Below, piece after piece: positions 8,931 through 17,291 of a DNA stretch of 64,000 nt (position 1 is its first letter; each line of letters opens with the position of its first letter). Made by a program: the position numbers and the translations under genes. The notes below the pieces were generated by a model. That model made no database searches. It was not told the DNA's origin and saw only the letters and a program-made list of their open reading frames with translations. This DNA comes from Streptomyces sp. YPW6 (GTDB taxonomy: Bacteria > Actinomycetota > Actinomycetes > Streptomycetales > Streptomycetaceae), in the NCBI RefSeq assembly GCF_018866325.1, contig NZ_CP076457.1, positions 2,577,001-2,641,000 on the forward strand, in the 5' to 3' direction.

Positions 8931-9782
8931 GTGGCGCAGCAGAGCAGTTCGAGAGGTCCGGTGGAGCTGCTCTCCACCGACCGCGAGAAGATCACTTCCG
9001 AGTGGATCGACGGGGTGGCCGGCTCGCTCCAGGGCCGCATCAGCAAGGCCGAGGTCGACCGCGAGCTCCGGGAGCTCTACGAGGCCCTCGTGGAGAGCCT
9101 GCGGGCGGGTGGCGAGGAGACCCGCGGGGAGGGCTTCTCCGAGGTGCGGGCGCTGCTGACCGAACTGTCGCGCAACCGGGCCCGGCAGGGCTTCACTCCC
9201 AGCGAGACGGCGATCAGCGTACTGGCGCTCAAGCAGGCCCTGGAGCCCGCGCTGCGCAACGACTCCGCCGAGGAGACCTCCGCGTACCTGCGGCTGGGGC
9301 GCGCCCTGGACGATCTGGCCCTCTACACCGTCGAGGCCTACACCCGCACCCGCGAGGAGATCATCAGCTCGCAGGCGGCCCAGCTCATGGAGCTGTCGAC
9401 CCCCGTGGTCAAGCTGTGGGACGGGGTGATCGCCGTGCCTCTCGTGGGCACGCTGGACTCCGCGCGCACCCAGGTGGTGATGGAGAAGCTCCTCCAGGCC
9501 CTGGTCGACACCGGCTCCGAGCAGGCCATCATCGACATCACCGGAGTCCCCGCGGTCGACACGCAGGTCGCCCAGCACCTGCTCAAGACGGTGGTGGCGG
9601 CCCGGCTGATGGGCGCGGAGTGCACGGTCTCGGGGATCCGCCCGCAGATCGCGCAGACCATCGTGGCCCTCGGCATCGAGTTCGGCGACATCGTCACCAA
9701 GGCGACTCTCGCCGACGCGCTCCAGCACGCGCTGAGCGAGTCCGGCGTCGACCTCGTCACGCACCCGGGCGCACGGCGATGA
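8931..9782 (+). CDS. rsbR: RsbR-type stressosome sensor, STAS domain
   Basis: The product is 283 aa. The N-terminal ~150 residues match the RsbRD helical sensor module (STDREKITSEWIDG near residue 15); a STAS domain fills about residues 165-275 with IIDITGVPAVDTQVAQHLL. The Thr in VDTQV corresponds to a threonine phosphorylated by RsbT in Bacillus RsbR. RsbR and RsbS build the stressosome core that holds RsbT until stress. The GTG start follows a GGGGCGGGGC stretch. It is the first gene of a six-gene run. Confidence 0.92.
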   Translation: MAQQSSSRGPVELLSTDREKITSEWIDGVAGSLQGRISKAEVDRELRELYEALVESLRAGGEETRGEGFSEVRALLTELSRNRARQGFTPSETAISVLALKQALEPALRNDSAEETSAYLRLGRALDDLALYTVEAYTRTREEIISSQAAQLMELSTPVVKLWDGVIAVPLVGTLDSARTQVVMEKLLQALVDTGSEQAIIDITGVPAVDTQVAQHLLKTVVAARLMGAECTVSGIRPQIAQTIVALGIEFGDIVTKATLADALQHALSESGVDLVTHPGARR

Positions 9783-10153
9783 GCGAACGCGTTCCGGTCC
9801 TGCGGATCGGTGACATCCTGCTGGTCTCCATCCAGGTGGACCTGGAGGACCAGACGGTTCTGGACCTCCAGGAGGACCTGGCCGAGCAGATCGTCGCCCG
9901 CGCGGCCCGCGGGGTCGTCATCGACATCACGGCGGTCGAGATCGTCGACTCCTTCGTCGGCCGCATGCTGGCCACGATCGCCTCCATATCCCGGCTGCTG
10001 GACGCCGAGACCGTGGTCGTGGGCATGCGTCCGGCCGTGGCCATCACCCTGGTCGAGCTGGGCCTCTCCCTGGGCGGCGTGCGTACGGCACTCGACCTGG
10101 AGAAGGGACTCGCGCTGCTGCGCCGGTCTGCGACCGGCGCGGAACGGCCATGA
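9779..10153 (+). CDS. rsbS: RsbS stressosome core protein, STAS domain
   Basis: The product is 124 aa, a lone STAS domain. The conserved phospho-acceptor is Ser58 in EIVDSFVGRML, the equivalent of RsbS serine phosphorylated by RsbT in Bacillus. The ATG overlaps the rsbR stop as ATGA. The protein is expected to co-assemble with RsbR and bind RsbT. Confidence 0.93.
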   Translation: MSERVPVLRIGDILLVSIQVDLEDQTVLDLQEDLAEQIVARAARGVVIDITAVEIVDSFVGRMLATIASISRLLDAETVVVGMRPAVAITLVELGLSLGGVRTALDLEKGLALLRRSATGAERP

Positions 10154-10572
10154 CCGTCCCGTGGGCTGCCGAAGCCCCGCCGCAGACACAGCCGATCACC
10201 GGGAACGACGACGTCGTACGCTCCCGCCAGCACGTCCGCGCGTTCGCGCAGCAGTGCAAGCTGTCCCTGGTCGACCAGACGAAGTTCATCACGGCCGCCA
10301 GCGAGCTCGCCCGCAACACCCTGGTCTACGGGGGCGGCGGGGCGATGCGGGCCGGGCTGGTGGAGCGGCACGGCCGACGCGGCGTCGCGGCGGTCTTCGA
10401 GGACTCCGGCCCCGGCATCCCCGACACCGAACTGGCCCTGACGGACGGCTGGACCTCCGGTGGCGGTCTGGGCCTCGGCCTGAGCGGGGCCCGACGGCTG
10501 GTCGACGAGTTCTTCCTGGACACCGAGGTGGACCGCGGCACCACCGTCACCATCGTCAAGTGGGCGCGATGA
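10150..10572 (+). CDS. rsbT: RsbT serine/threonine switch kinase
   Basis: The product is 140 aa with a GHKL ATPase fold: N-box SELARNTLVYGG (residues ~55-66), G1 box EDSGPGIPD and G2 box GGGLGLGLSGARRL. RsbT phosphorylates RsbS and RsbR and, once freed, activates a downstream PP2C phosphatase. The ATG overlaps the rsbS stop by 4 bp. The order RsbR-RsbS-RsbT is the diagnostic stressosome arrangement. Confidence 0.93.
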   Translation: MTVPWAAEAPPQTQPITGNDDVVRSRQHVRAFAQQCKLSLVDQTKFITAASELARNTLVYGGGGAMRAGLVERHGRRGVAAVFEDSGPGIPDTELALTDGWTSGGGLGLGLSGARRLVDEFFLDTEVDRGTTVTIVKWAR

Positions 10573-11666
10573 GCGGCCCGGCCGTGCTCGACTGCGAGGA
10601 CGTCGAGTGGTTCCGCGACGCCGCCGAGATGCCCTCGGCGGCCCGGGGCGCAGCCGCCACCCTCGCGCGGCGTATCGGGCTCGACGCCTACCGGGCTTCC
10701 GAGGTCGCCCTGGCGGTCACCGAGGCCGCGACCAACCTCCAGCGGCACGCGCGTGACGGCGCACTGCTGCTGCGGGTCCTGCGCACCGCGGACCGGGCGG
10801 GCATCGGGTTCCTCACCGTGGACAGCGGGCCCGGCATGGCCGACGTCGAGGCGGCCCTGGCGGACGGAACGTCCTCCGGCGGCACCCTCGGGATCGGACT
10901 GGGAGCGGTGGTCCGGCTCGCCGACGCGTTCGACATCCACTCCCTGCCGGGGCGGGGCACCGTCATGGCCGCGCAGTTCTGGGACCGCGCGGCCGGGAGC
11001 GGGCCCACCGGCGGGGTGGCGTCCGTGTCCTCGGGACTGACGCGGCCCATCAGCGGGGAGACCAGTTGCGGTGACGCCTGGGCCGTGAGAATCGACGAAG
11101 GCGGGGGGACGGGCGACGCCACCGGTCCGCGTTCCGCTTCCGGCCGCTCCGGGCCCGCGCCGGAGCCCGCGGTGCTGGTCATGCTCTGTGACGGGCTGGG
11201 CCACGGGCCGCTCGCGGCACGCGCCGCCGACGCGGCGGTGGCGGAGTTCCGGCGGAGCACGGACCGGCACCCCGAGGGCCTGCTGCGCCGCATCCACGCG
11301 GCGCTGCGGGGCACGCGAGGCGGCGCGGTCGCCGTGGCCAGGATCGAACCGGCCCGGGGACGGGTGCTCTACTGCGGCATCGGCAACGTGAACGGGGTGC
11401 TGCTGGGCCCCGGATCACGCAAGGGCCTGCTCTCGGCCCCGGGCATCGTCGGGCAGCAGATGCGCAGCCTGCGGACCTTCGAGCTGCCACTGCCGCCGGG
11501 CGGGGCCCTGGTCATGCACTCCGACGGGCTGACCGACCGCTGGAAGGCCGACGAGCTGCCCGGACTGCTCGGGCACACCCCGGCCGTGCTGGCGGGGCAA
11601 CTGCTGCGCGAAGCCGGTGTCCGCCACGACGACGCGGGGATCGTGGTCGTCAAGGGGGCCTGGTGA
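10569..11666 (+). CDS. Fusion of anti-sigma-type ATPase and RsbX/SpoIIE-like phosphatase
   Basis: The product is 365 aa with two modules. Residues ~1-140 are a second GHKL ATPase (N-box LAVTEAATNLQRHA, G1 DSGPGM, G2 GTLGIGLGAVVRL). Residues ~155-362 are a PP2C/SpoIIE-type phosphatase (SCGDAWAVR, LCDGLGHGPLAARAA, GIGNVNGVLL, MHSDGLTDRW, DDAGIVVVK). In Bacillus RsbX is a separate phosphatase that resets the RsbR/RsbS stressosome; here it is fused to a kinase-like domain. The gene is in a 4-bp overlap at both ends. Confidence 0.88.
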   Translation: MSGPAVLDCEDVEWFRDAAEMPSAARGAAATLARRIGLDAYRASEVALAVTEAATNLQRHARDGALLLRVLRTADRAGIGFLTVDSGPGMADVEAALADGTSSGGTLGIGLGAVVRLADAFDIHSLPGRGTVMAAQFWDRAAGSGPTGGVASVSSGLTRPISGETSCGDAWAVRIDEGGGTGDATGPRSASGRSGPAPEPAVLVMLCDGLGHGPLAARAADAAVAEFRRSTDRHPEGLLRRIHAALRGTRGGAVAVARIEPARGRVLYCGIGNVNGVLLGPGSRKGLLSAPGIVGQQMRSLRTFELPLPPGGALVMHSDGLTDRWKADELPGLLGHTPAVLAGQLLREAGVRHDDAGIVVVKGAW

Positions 11667-13045
11667 CGGGCGGCACACCGGACCCGGGCGTCCTCGCGTC
11701 GTACGGCCTCGGCACGCCGCAGGACGTCTTCGCCCTGCGGCGCACCGGGCAGAGCGCGGCGGAGGCGCTCGGCATGGACCGTCAGGACCAGGTGCGCTTC
11801 GCCACCGCGCTGAGCGAACTCGGCCGCGACCGCCTCGGCTGCGAGGAACTGACCGTGACCTTCGCGATCCCGGTGGGTGCGGAGCGGGTGCTCGCCGTCG
11901 TCTTCGCCTGGACGGGCGGCACGAAGGCGGGCCCCGACCTCGAACCGGCCTCCCGGCTGCTGCACCGGGTCCGCCACGAGGCCGGAGCCCCCCGGCAGCG
12001 GATCGTCGCGGAGCACCCCCTTCCGGCGAGCTGGACGGACGGTCCGGAAGCCCGGAGCACCGTCGTCGCGGCTCTGGGGCGCCACGCGTCCCCGACCCTC
12101 ACCGACGACCTGCGGGCGCAGACCCGCGACCTGATCGCCGCTCTGGAGGAGACCCGGGCCCAACGTGAGGAGATGCGGCGGCTCAACCAGGAGCTGGAGG
12201 AGACCAACCGGGGGGTACTCGCCCTCTACACCGAGCTGTCGCAGGAACTGGAGGAGACGAACAGCGGTGTCGTGGCCCTCCACGCCGAACTCGAGGAGAA
12301 GTCCGCCCGGCTGCGCGAGACCAGCGAGGCCAAGACGAGGTTCTGGCGCAACATCAGCCATGAGCTCCGCACCCCGGTGAACGCGGTGGTGGCGCTGACC
12401 CGGCTGCTGCTGGCCCCGGGCTCCTCCCCGCTCACCGACGAGCAGCGCCGGCAGCTCTCCCTGATCGACTCCTCGGGGCAGTCCCTGCTCGCGCTCGTGG
12501 GCGACCTGCTGGACGTGGCCAAGGCGGAGGCGGGCCAGTTGGAGGTCAACGCGGCTCCGGCCGACCTGCGGGCGCTGCTGGCGCAGTTGGGCGCGGTGAT
12601 ACGGAACACGGGCCCGTCCGACGTGACGCTGCTGATGCCGCGGTCCTCGGCGCTGCCCGTGGTGGTGACCGATGAGGCCCTGCTCACGCGCATCCTGCGC
12701 AACCTGCTGTCCAACGCCCTGAAGTTCACCGAGAAGGGCGAGGTGAGGCTGGACGTCCGGGTGGAACCGCCGCGGATGTTCTTCACGGTCACGGACACCG
12801 GGGTCGGCATCCCGGAGGCCGAGCTGTCCCGCGTGTTCGAGGAGTTCTACCAGGTACGCGGCCCCCACCAGCGGCTCCACCGGGGTACCGGACTCGGCCT
12901 CCCGTACGCCCGGACCCTCACCGAGCTCCTCGGGGGAACACTCCGCCTGTCGAGCACCCCCGGAGCGGGCACCCGGGTGGAGGTCGAACTGCCCTTCACG
13001 CCCGCGCCTCCGACGCCCGCCCCCTCCCCGGAGAGCATCCCGTGA
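11663..13045 (+). CDS. Hybrid sensor histidine kinase with degenerate RsbT-like N-terminus
   Basis: The product is 460 aa. Residues ~20-85 resemble RsbT (DRQDQVRFATALSELGRDRL) but the N-box Asn is replaced by Asp, so ATP binding there is unlikely. A long signalling coiled coil runs from ~150 to 225 with repeated LEETNxGVxAL units. The HisKA motif FWRNISHELRTP puts the phospho-acceptor at His233; the HATPase domain has NLLSNALKFTEKG, DTGVGIPE and GTGLGLPYAR. No membrane segment is visible, so it is cytosolic. The GTG start overlaps the previous stop and its own stop overlaps the next gene. Confidence 0.9.
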   Translation: MTGGTPDPGVLASYGLGTPQDVFALRRTGQSAAEALGMDRQDQVRFATALSELGRDRLGCEELTVTFAIPVGAERVLAVVFAWTGGTKAGPDLEPASRLLHRVRHEAGAPRQRIVAEHPLPASWTDGPEARSTVVAALGRHASPTLTDDLRAQTRDLIAALEETRAQREEMRRLNQELEETNRGVLALYTELSQELEETNSGVVALHAELEEKSARLRETSEAKTRFWRNISHELRTPVNAVVALTRLLLAPGSSPLTDEQRRQLSLIDSSGQSLLALVGDLLDVAKAEAGQLEVNAAPADLRALLAQLGAVIRNTGPSDVTLLMPRSSALPVVVTDEALLTRILRNLLSNALKFTEKGEVRLDVRVEPPRMFFTVTDTGVGIPEAELSRVFEEFYQVRGPHQRLHRGTGLGLPYARTLTELLGGTLRLSSTPGAGTRVEVELPFTPAPPTPAPSPESIP

Positions 13046-14667
13046 CCGAGACCGCGCGGCACGACGCCGCACCGGGCACCGTCCTGGTGATAGACGACGA
13101 CGAGACCAACCGCTACATCCTCACCAGCTGGCTCACCCGCGCCGGGCACACGGTGCTCGGCGCGGCCGACGGGACGGCGGGCCTGCACCTGCTGGCAACG
13201 GCGGGCGACACGCTGCCCGAGGTGGCCGTCATCGACGTACAGCTCCCGGACATGAGCGGCTTCGAGGTGTGCGAGCGGATCAAGGCCGATCCGCGCACCG
13301 CCTATCTGCCGGTCGTCCACGTGTCGGCCGTCGCCGTCAACACGGAGGACCACACCGAGGGCCTCAGCCGGGGCGCGGACGCCTATCTCGACCAGCCGAT
13401 CGATCCGAACGAGTTCCTGGCCACCGTGACGGCCGCGCTCCGCTACGCCCGGGCCCGGCGACGCGCGGAGCAGCTGACCCTACGGCTGGCGGCGCTGAAC
13501 CGGGCCACGCTGGACGTGTACCGGGCCGTCGGCTTCCCCGCCTTCAGCACGGCCGCGACGCGTGGTGCGGCCTCCCTCATGTCCGGCCCGGCGACCTCGG
13601 TCTTCCTCAGCCCACAGGGCGTGACCGTGCACAGCCATGCGACCGCCCCGGGCGCCGCACCGGTCGTGCTGCCCGCGCGGGCGGAGCTGCTCGACCGGCT
13701 GGCCTCCCCGGCCCTGGGCGGCGGCACCGGCATCGAGGTCGCGACGCTTCCCGGGGGCCGGTGGAAAGCCCTGCTGCCTCTCGATCCGATCGAGGGGGAC
13801 GTGCTTCTGGTGGTGGCCCGCACCAAGCGCAACCGGCCTGCCGTGTGCGTCGCCGTCCCGGCGGACTCGGCCCGCACCACCGACGAGCGCGAGCTGCTGC
13901 AGCAGCTGGTGAACGCCAGCGCCCTGGCCCTGGAGGCCCTGCGCACCTTCAACGAGGAGCACGCGTTGGCGCTGGCCCTCCAGCGAACGTTCCTGCCGGA
14001 CCGGCTGCCGGACACTCCCGGCACGAGCCTCGCCGTGCGCTACCGCCCGGCCTCCGACCACGCCGAGATCGGCGGCGACTTCTACGAGGCTCTCCAGACC
14101 CCGGCCGGGCTGCTGCTGGCCATCGGCGACGTGGCCGGACACTCGCTCGTCGCGGCGACGGTCATGGGCGAGATCCGGCACGCACTGCGCGCCTACGCCC
14201 TGGAGGGCCACCCGCCCCACCACGTCCTGGAGCGACTCGACGCGCTCCTCTCCCATACCCGGCCGGGTCTCACCGTGACGCTCTGCCTGGTTCTGGTGGA
14301 GCCGGACGGCAGCCGGATCCACATTGCCAACGCCGGTCACATACCGCCGCTGCTCCTCGGTCCCGACGGCAGCGCGGTCTACCTGCCCGAGCACGGTCCA
14401 CTGCTGGGCCTGCAGCTTGCCCATCCTCCCGCCCACGTCCGTACCACCGCACCGGGCTCCCGGCTGCTGCTGATCACCGACGGGCTGGTCGAGGTCCGCA
14501 ACCAGGACCTCGACCACAGTCTGGCCGCGTTCCTCGACGCGGCGGCCACCGGCCCGCAGGAACTCGAACAGCTTTGCGACCACCTCCTGAACACGTTCGG
14601 CGAGGACAAGGAGGACGACATCGCACTCCTCGCGCTGCATCTGCACGAGGACCCGCCCCGGGCATAG
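13042..14667 (+). CDS. Response regulator with C-terminal PP2C/SpoIIE phosphatase (RsbU-like output)
   Basis: The product is 541 aa: REC domain at ~13-130 with DDDE acidic pocket and phospho-acceptor Asp65 (VAVIDVQLPDMSG), a GAF-like linker at ~145-300, and a PP2C/SpoIIE phosphatase at ~325-535 (AEIGGDFYEAL, GDVAGHSLVAATVM, NAGHIPPLLL, ITDGLVEVR, EDDIALLAL). Such proteins dephosphorylate an anti-anti-sigma factor. It is the likely output of the operon, fed by the histidine kinase before it and perhaps by RsbT. No sigma factor or anti-sigma gene follows directly, so the target is elsewhere. Confidence 0.9.
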   Translation: MTETARHDAAPGTVLVIDDDETNRYILTSWLTRAGHTVLGAADGTAGLHLLATAGDTLPEVAVIDVQLPDMSGFEVCERIKADPRTAYLPVVHVSAVAVNTEDHTEGLSRGADAYLDQPIDPNEFLATVTAALRYARARRRAEQLTLRLAALNRATLDVYRAVGFPAFSTAATRGAASLMSGPATSVFLSPQGVTVHSHATAPGAAPVVLPARAELLDRLASPALGGGTGIEVATLPGGRWKALLPLDPIEGDVLLVVARTKRNRPAVCVAVPADSARTTDERELLQQLVNASALALEALRTFNEEHALALALQRTFLPDRLPDTPGTSLAVRYRPASDHAEIGGDFYEALQTPAGLLLAIGDVAGHSLVAATVMGEIRHALRAYALEGHPPHHVLERLDALLSHTRPGLTVTLCLVLVEPDGSRIHIANAGHIPPLLLGPDGSAVYLPEHGPLLGLQLAHPPAHVRTTAPGSRLLLITDGLVEVRNQDLDHSLAAFLDAAATGPQELEQLCDHLLNTFGEDKEDDIALLALHLHEDPPRA

Positions 14668-14737
14668 GAACGGCCCGGAGATCCCACCGTGCCGGCACTC
14701 TTGACCGCAGCCGGGCGGCGGGGCTCGTATGTGGGGC

Positions 14738-15253
14738 ATGGCAGAGCGGGCGACCCACCGGGACCGGCTCCGCGCCCTGGAGTTCGAGGCCTTCGTGGCG
14801 GGCGCGGGCGGACGCCTGCTGCACACGGCGACGCTGCTCACCGGCGAACCGTCGCAGCCGCCGGGCTCGTATGTCCGGGCCGAGGCGCTGCTGCGCGCGG
14901 CACTCGCCCGGACGTACGCCGACTGGGACCGGCTGCACGGCGGCGACCCCTACGACCGGGCCCGCCGGGAGCTGGCCCTCCGCTTCGCCCGGGAGGCCCG
15001 GCGCCACCAGCGTCCGCGCGGCGGTCCGCTGGACCGGCTCACCCCGATCGAGCGGCTGGTGCTGGTCCTGCGGATGTACGAGGAGGTCGGCGAGGAGCAG
15101 ACGGCGGCGCTGCTCGGGCTGCCGGCCGACCGGGTCCGCGCGGTGTGCGCGCGGGCGGTGGCGGCGCTGCGGACGGGCGGGGCGGGTCGCGGGTCGGCCG
15201 GGGCGGGTCGCGGCGGCGGGACCGGACAGGCCCCCGCCCCCGTGGCCGGGTGA
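14738..15253 (+). CDS. Sigma-70 region 4-like (SigE-family-like) protein
   Basis: The product is 171 aa (MAERATHRDRLRALEFEAF). The N-terminal part resembles sigma region 2 of SigE-type ECF factors (FEAFVAGAGGRLLHTATLLTG) and residues ~108-150 form a region-4 helix-turn-helix (LTPIERLVLVLRMYEEVGEE, then AALLGLPADRVRAVCARAV). The tail is Gly/Arg-rich. An ATG at 14729 would add three residues. It is followed after 4 bp by a small membrane protein, which could act as its partner; this pairing is inference. Confidence 0.75.
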   Translation: MAERATHRDRLRALEFEAFVAGAGGRLLHTATLLTGEPSQPPGSYVRAEALLRAALARTYADWDRLHGGDPYDRARRELALRFAREARRHQRPRGGPLDRLTPIERLVLVLRMYEEVGEEQTAALLGLPADRVRAVCARAVAALRTGGAGRGSAGAGRGGGTGQAPAPVAG

Positions 15254-15257
15254 CGCC

Positions 15258-15521
15258 GTGAGCGCGGGCGGCCGGGGTCCGGACCCGCGCGAGGAGCAGG
15301 TCCGGCGGATGCTGGACGGCCCGCATCCGGTCCTGCCGCCCGGCCTGGCCGCCCAGGCGGTACGGCACGGCGGACGCCGCCTGCGGCTGCGGCGGGCGGC
15401 GCACCGGGCGGCGGGCTGGCTGCTGGTCCTGGTGCTGGTCGCGTTCCTGGTCTGGGTCGGCGTCGAGCAGCCGTGGGCGACCGAGCCCGCCCAGGTCACT
15501 CCGCCGTTGGAGGGCTGGTGA
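15258..15521 (+). CDS. Small single-pass membrane protein
   Basis: The product is 87 aa from a GTG start. A charged N-terminal half (DPREEQVRRMLDG, RRLRLRRAAHR) is followed by one membrane helix (AGWLLVLVLVAFLVWVGV) and a short outer tail (EQPWATEPAQV). It lies 4 bp behind the sigma-like gene and is presumably in its operon. No anti-sigma motif (such as HxxxCxxC) is visible. Confidence 0.75.
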   Translation: MSAGGRGPDPREEQVRRMLDGPHPVLPPGLAAQAVRHGGRRLRLRRAAHRAAGWLLVLVLVAFLVWVGVEQPWATEPAQVTPPLEGW

Positions 15522-15591
15522 GCCCTTGGCCCTCCGGTGCGGGAGGCCTACGCTGGAGGCAGCGGTTGTCGTACGAGCCGAGGAGGCCGTG

Positions 15592-15789
15592 ATGACGAGG
15601 AAGACCGCGGACTGCCGCAGGTATCCGAGCGAGATGAACTGCACCCTCACCCTCACGGGTGAGGAGGACGAGGTCGTCCGGGCCGCGAGCGAACACGCGG
15701 CGTCGGTCCACGGACACGAGGACACTCCCGAACTGCGCGAGCAGATCAGGGGCATGCTGGAGGACGCGGACGAGAAGGTGAGCGCCTGA
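15592..15789 (+). CDS. DUF1059 domain protein
   Basis: The product is 65 aa. The pattern CRRYPSEMNCTLTLTGEEDE with two cysteines matches the DUF1059 family of small proteins of unknown function. GAGGAGG precedes the ATG, an excellent ribosome site. A 12-bp hairpin follows the stop. Confidence 0.85.
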   Translation: MTRKTADCRRYPSEMNCTLTLTGEEDEVVRAASEHAASVHGHEDTPELREQIRGMLEDADEKVSA

Positions 15790-15803
15790 GCACCGGAACA
15801 CGA

Positions 15804-15832
15804 GGGGCGCCCGCCGTCGTGGCGGGCGCCCC
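15804..15832 (+). terminator. Hairpin after the DUF1059 gene
   Basis: Arms GGGGCGCCCGCC (15804-15815) and GGCGGGCGCCCC (15821-15832) are perfect complements around GTCGT. A second, partial copy of this unit lies about 25 bp downstream. The rest of the spacer to 16078 is low-complexity and shows no gene. Confidence 0.8.
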
Positions 15833-16078
15833 CGTGTCTGCTGTCGTGGCGGGCGCCCCTCGTGTCTGCTGTCGTCACCGGCCGGAGCGGCGGTCGTCAC
15901 CGCCGGGTCAACGCGGTTGTCACCGCCGGACCAGCGCCGGTCCCGCGCCGGATCAGCGGGGCGTCCGCCGCACGACCAGCACCGGCCCCGCACCGGCCCC
16001 GCACCCGCACCCGCGCAGTCGTCACCACCGGATCAGCGCTGGTCCCGCACCCGGACCAGCGCTGTCGTCACCGCCAGA

Positions 16079-17224
16079 TCAGCCCAGCGCCTGCGTGAGG
16101 TCGGCGATCAGGTCGTCGCCGTTCTCGATGCCGACGGAGAGCCGGACCAGGTCGGCCGGGACCTCCAGCGGGGAGCCGGCGGCGGAGGCGTGCGTCATTC
16201 GGCCCGGGTGCTCCAGGAGGGACTCCACACCGCCGAGGGACTCACCGAGCGTGAACAGCTTCGCCCGGTTGCAGACCTCGACCGCCGCCTCCTCGCCGCC
16301 CGCGACGCGGAAGGAGACCATGCCGCCGAAGGCCTTCATCTGCTTGGCGGCGACCTCGTGGCCGGGGTGCTCGGGCAGGCCCGGGTAGAGCACCTGGGAG
16401 ACCTTGGGGTGCCGGGTCAGCAGGTCGGCGACCTTGGTGGCGTTCTCGGTGTGCCGGTCCATGCGGACCGCGAGCGTCTTGATGCCGCGCAGCACGAGCC
16501 AGGCGTCGAAGGGACCGGCGACCGCGCCCATGGCGTTCTGGTGGTACGCCAGTTCCTCGGCCAGCTCCGGGTCGCTCACGACGAGCGCGCCGCCGACGAC
16601 GTCGGAGTGGCCGCCCATGTACTTGGTGGTGGAGTGCACGACGGCGTCCGCGCCGAGCGCGAGGGGCTGCTGGAGGTAGGGCGAGGCGAAGGTGTTGTCG
16701 ACGACGAGGCGGGCCCCGGCCTCGTGAGCGACCTGGGCGACGGCGGCGATGTCGGTGATGCCGAGCAGCGGGTTGGACGGGGTCTCCACCCAGACCGCCT
16801 TGGTGCGCGGGGTGATCGCGGCCCGTACGGCGGCCACGTCCGAGGTGTCGGCCACCGAGAACTCCACGCCCCACCGCGAGGCGACCTTCGCGAACAGCCG
16901 GAAGGTGCCGCCGTAGGCGTCGTTCGGGATGACCACGTGGTCGCCGGGGGTCAGCAGCGTACGGAGGAGGCAGTCCTCGGCGGCGAGGCCGGAGGCGAAG
17001 GCGAGGCCGCGGCGGCCGCCTTCGAGGGCCGCGAGGTTCTCCTCCAGCGCGGTGCGGGTCGGGTTGGCGCTGCGGCTGTACTCGTATCCGCCGCGCAGTC
17101 CGCCCACACCGTCCTGCTTGTACGTCGAGACCTGGTAGATCGGCGGAACCACCGCGCCGGTGAGGGGGTCGGCGGTGTTCCCCGCGTGGATGGCGAGGGT
17201 TTCGAAGCTGTGCTGGTCGCTCAT
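16079..17224 (-). CDS. metB: Cystathionine gamma-synthase
   Basis: The product is 381 aa, a Cys/Met metabolism PLP enzyme. The PLP lysine is Lys201 in HSTTKYMGGHSDV; the substrate-site motif YSRSANPTRTALE is at residues 49-61. Cystathionine gamma-synthase joins O-acylhomoserine and cysteine. A cystathionine gamma-lyase role cannot be excluded from sequence alone, since the families overlap. The ATG at 17224 starts MSDQHSFETLAIHAG, the usual N-terminus. Confidence 0.9.
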   Translation of the reverse strand: MSDQHSFETLAIHAGNTADPLTGAVVPPIYQVSTYKQDGVGGLRGGYEYSRSANPTRTALEENLAALEGGRRGLAFASGLAAEDCLLRTLLTPGDHVVIPNDAYGGTFRLFAKVASRWGVEFSVADTSDVAAVRAAITPRTKAVWVETPSNPLLGITDIAAVAQVAHEAGARLVVDNTFASPYLQQPLALGADAVVHSTTKYMGGHSDVVGGALVVSDPELAEELAYHQNAMGAVAGPFDAWLVLRGIKTLAVRMDRHTENATKVADLLTRHPKVSQVLYPGLPEHPGHEVAAKQMKAFGGMVSFRVAGGEEAAVEVCNRAKLFTLGESLGGVESLLEHPGRMTHASAAGSPLEVPADLVRLSVGIENGDDLIADLTQALG

Positions 17225-17291
17225 GAGGCCCGAGCGTAGTTCGTCGCAAGGGCGCATACCGGCCACTTGTCGCTCCGGGGACAATGGGTCC

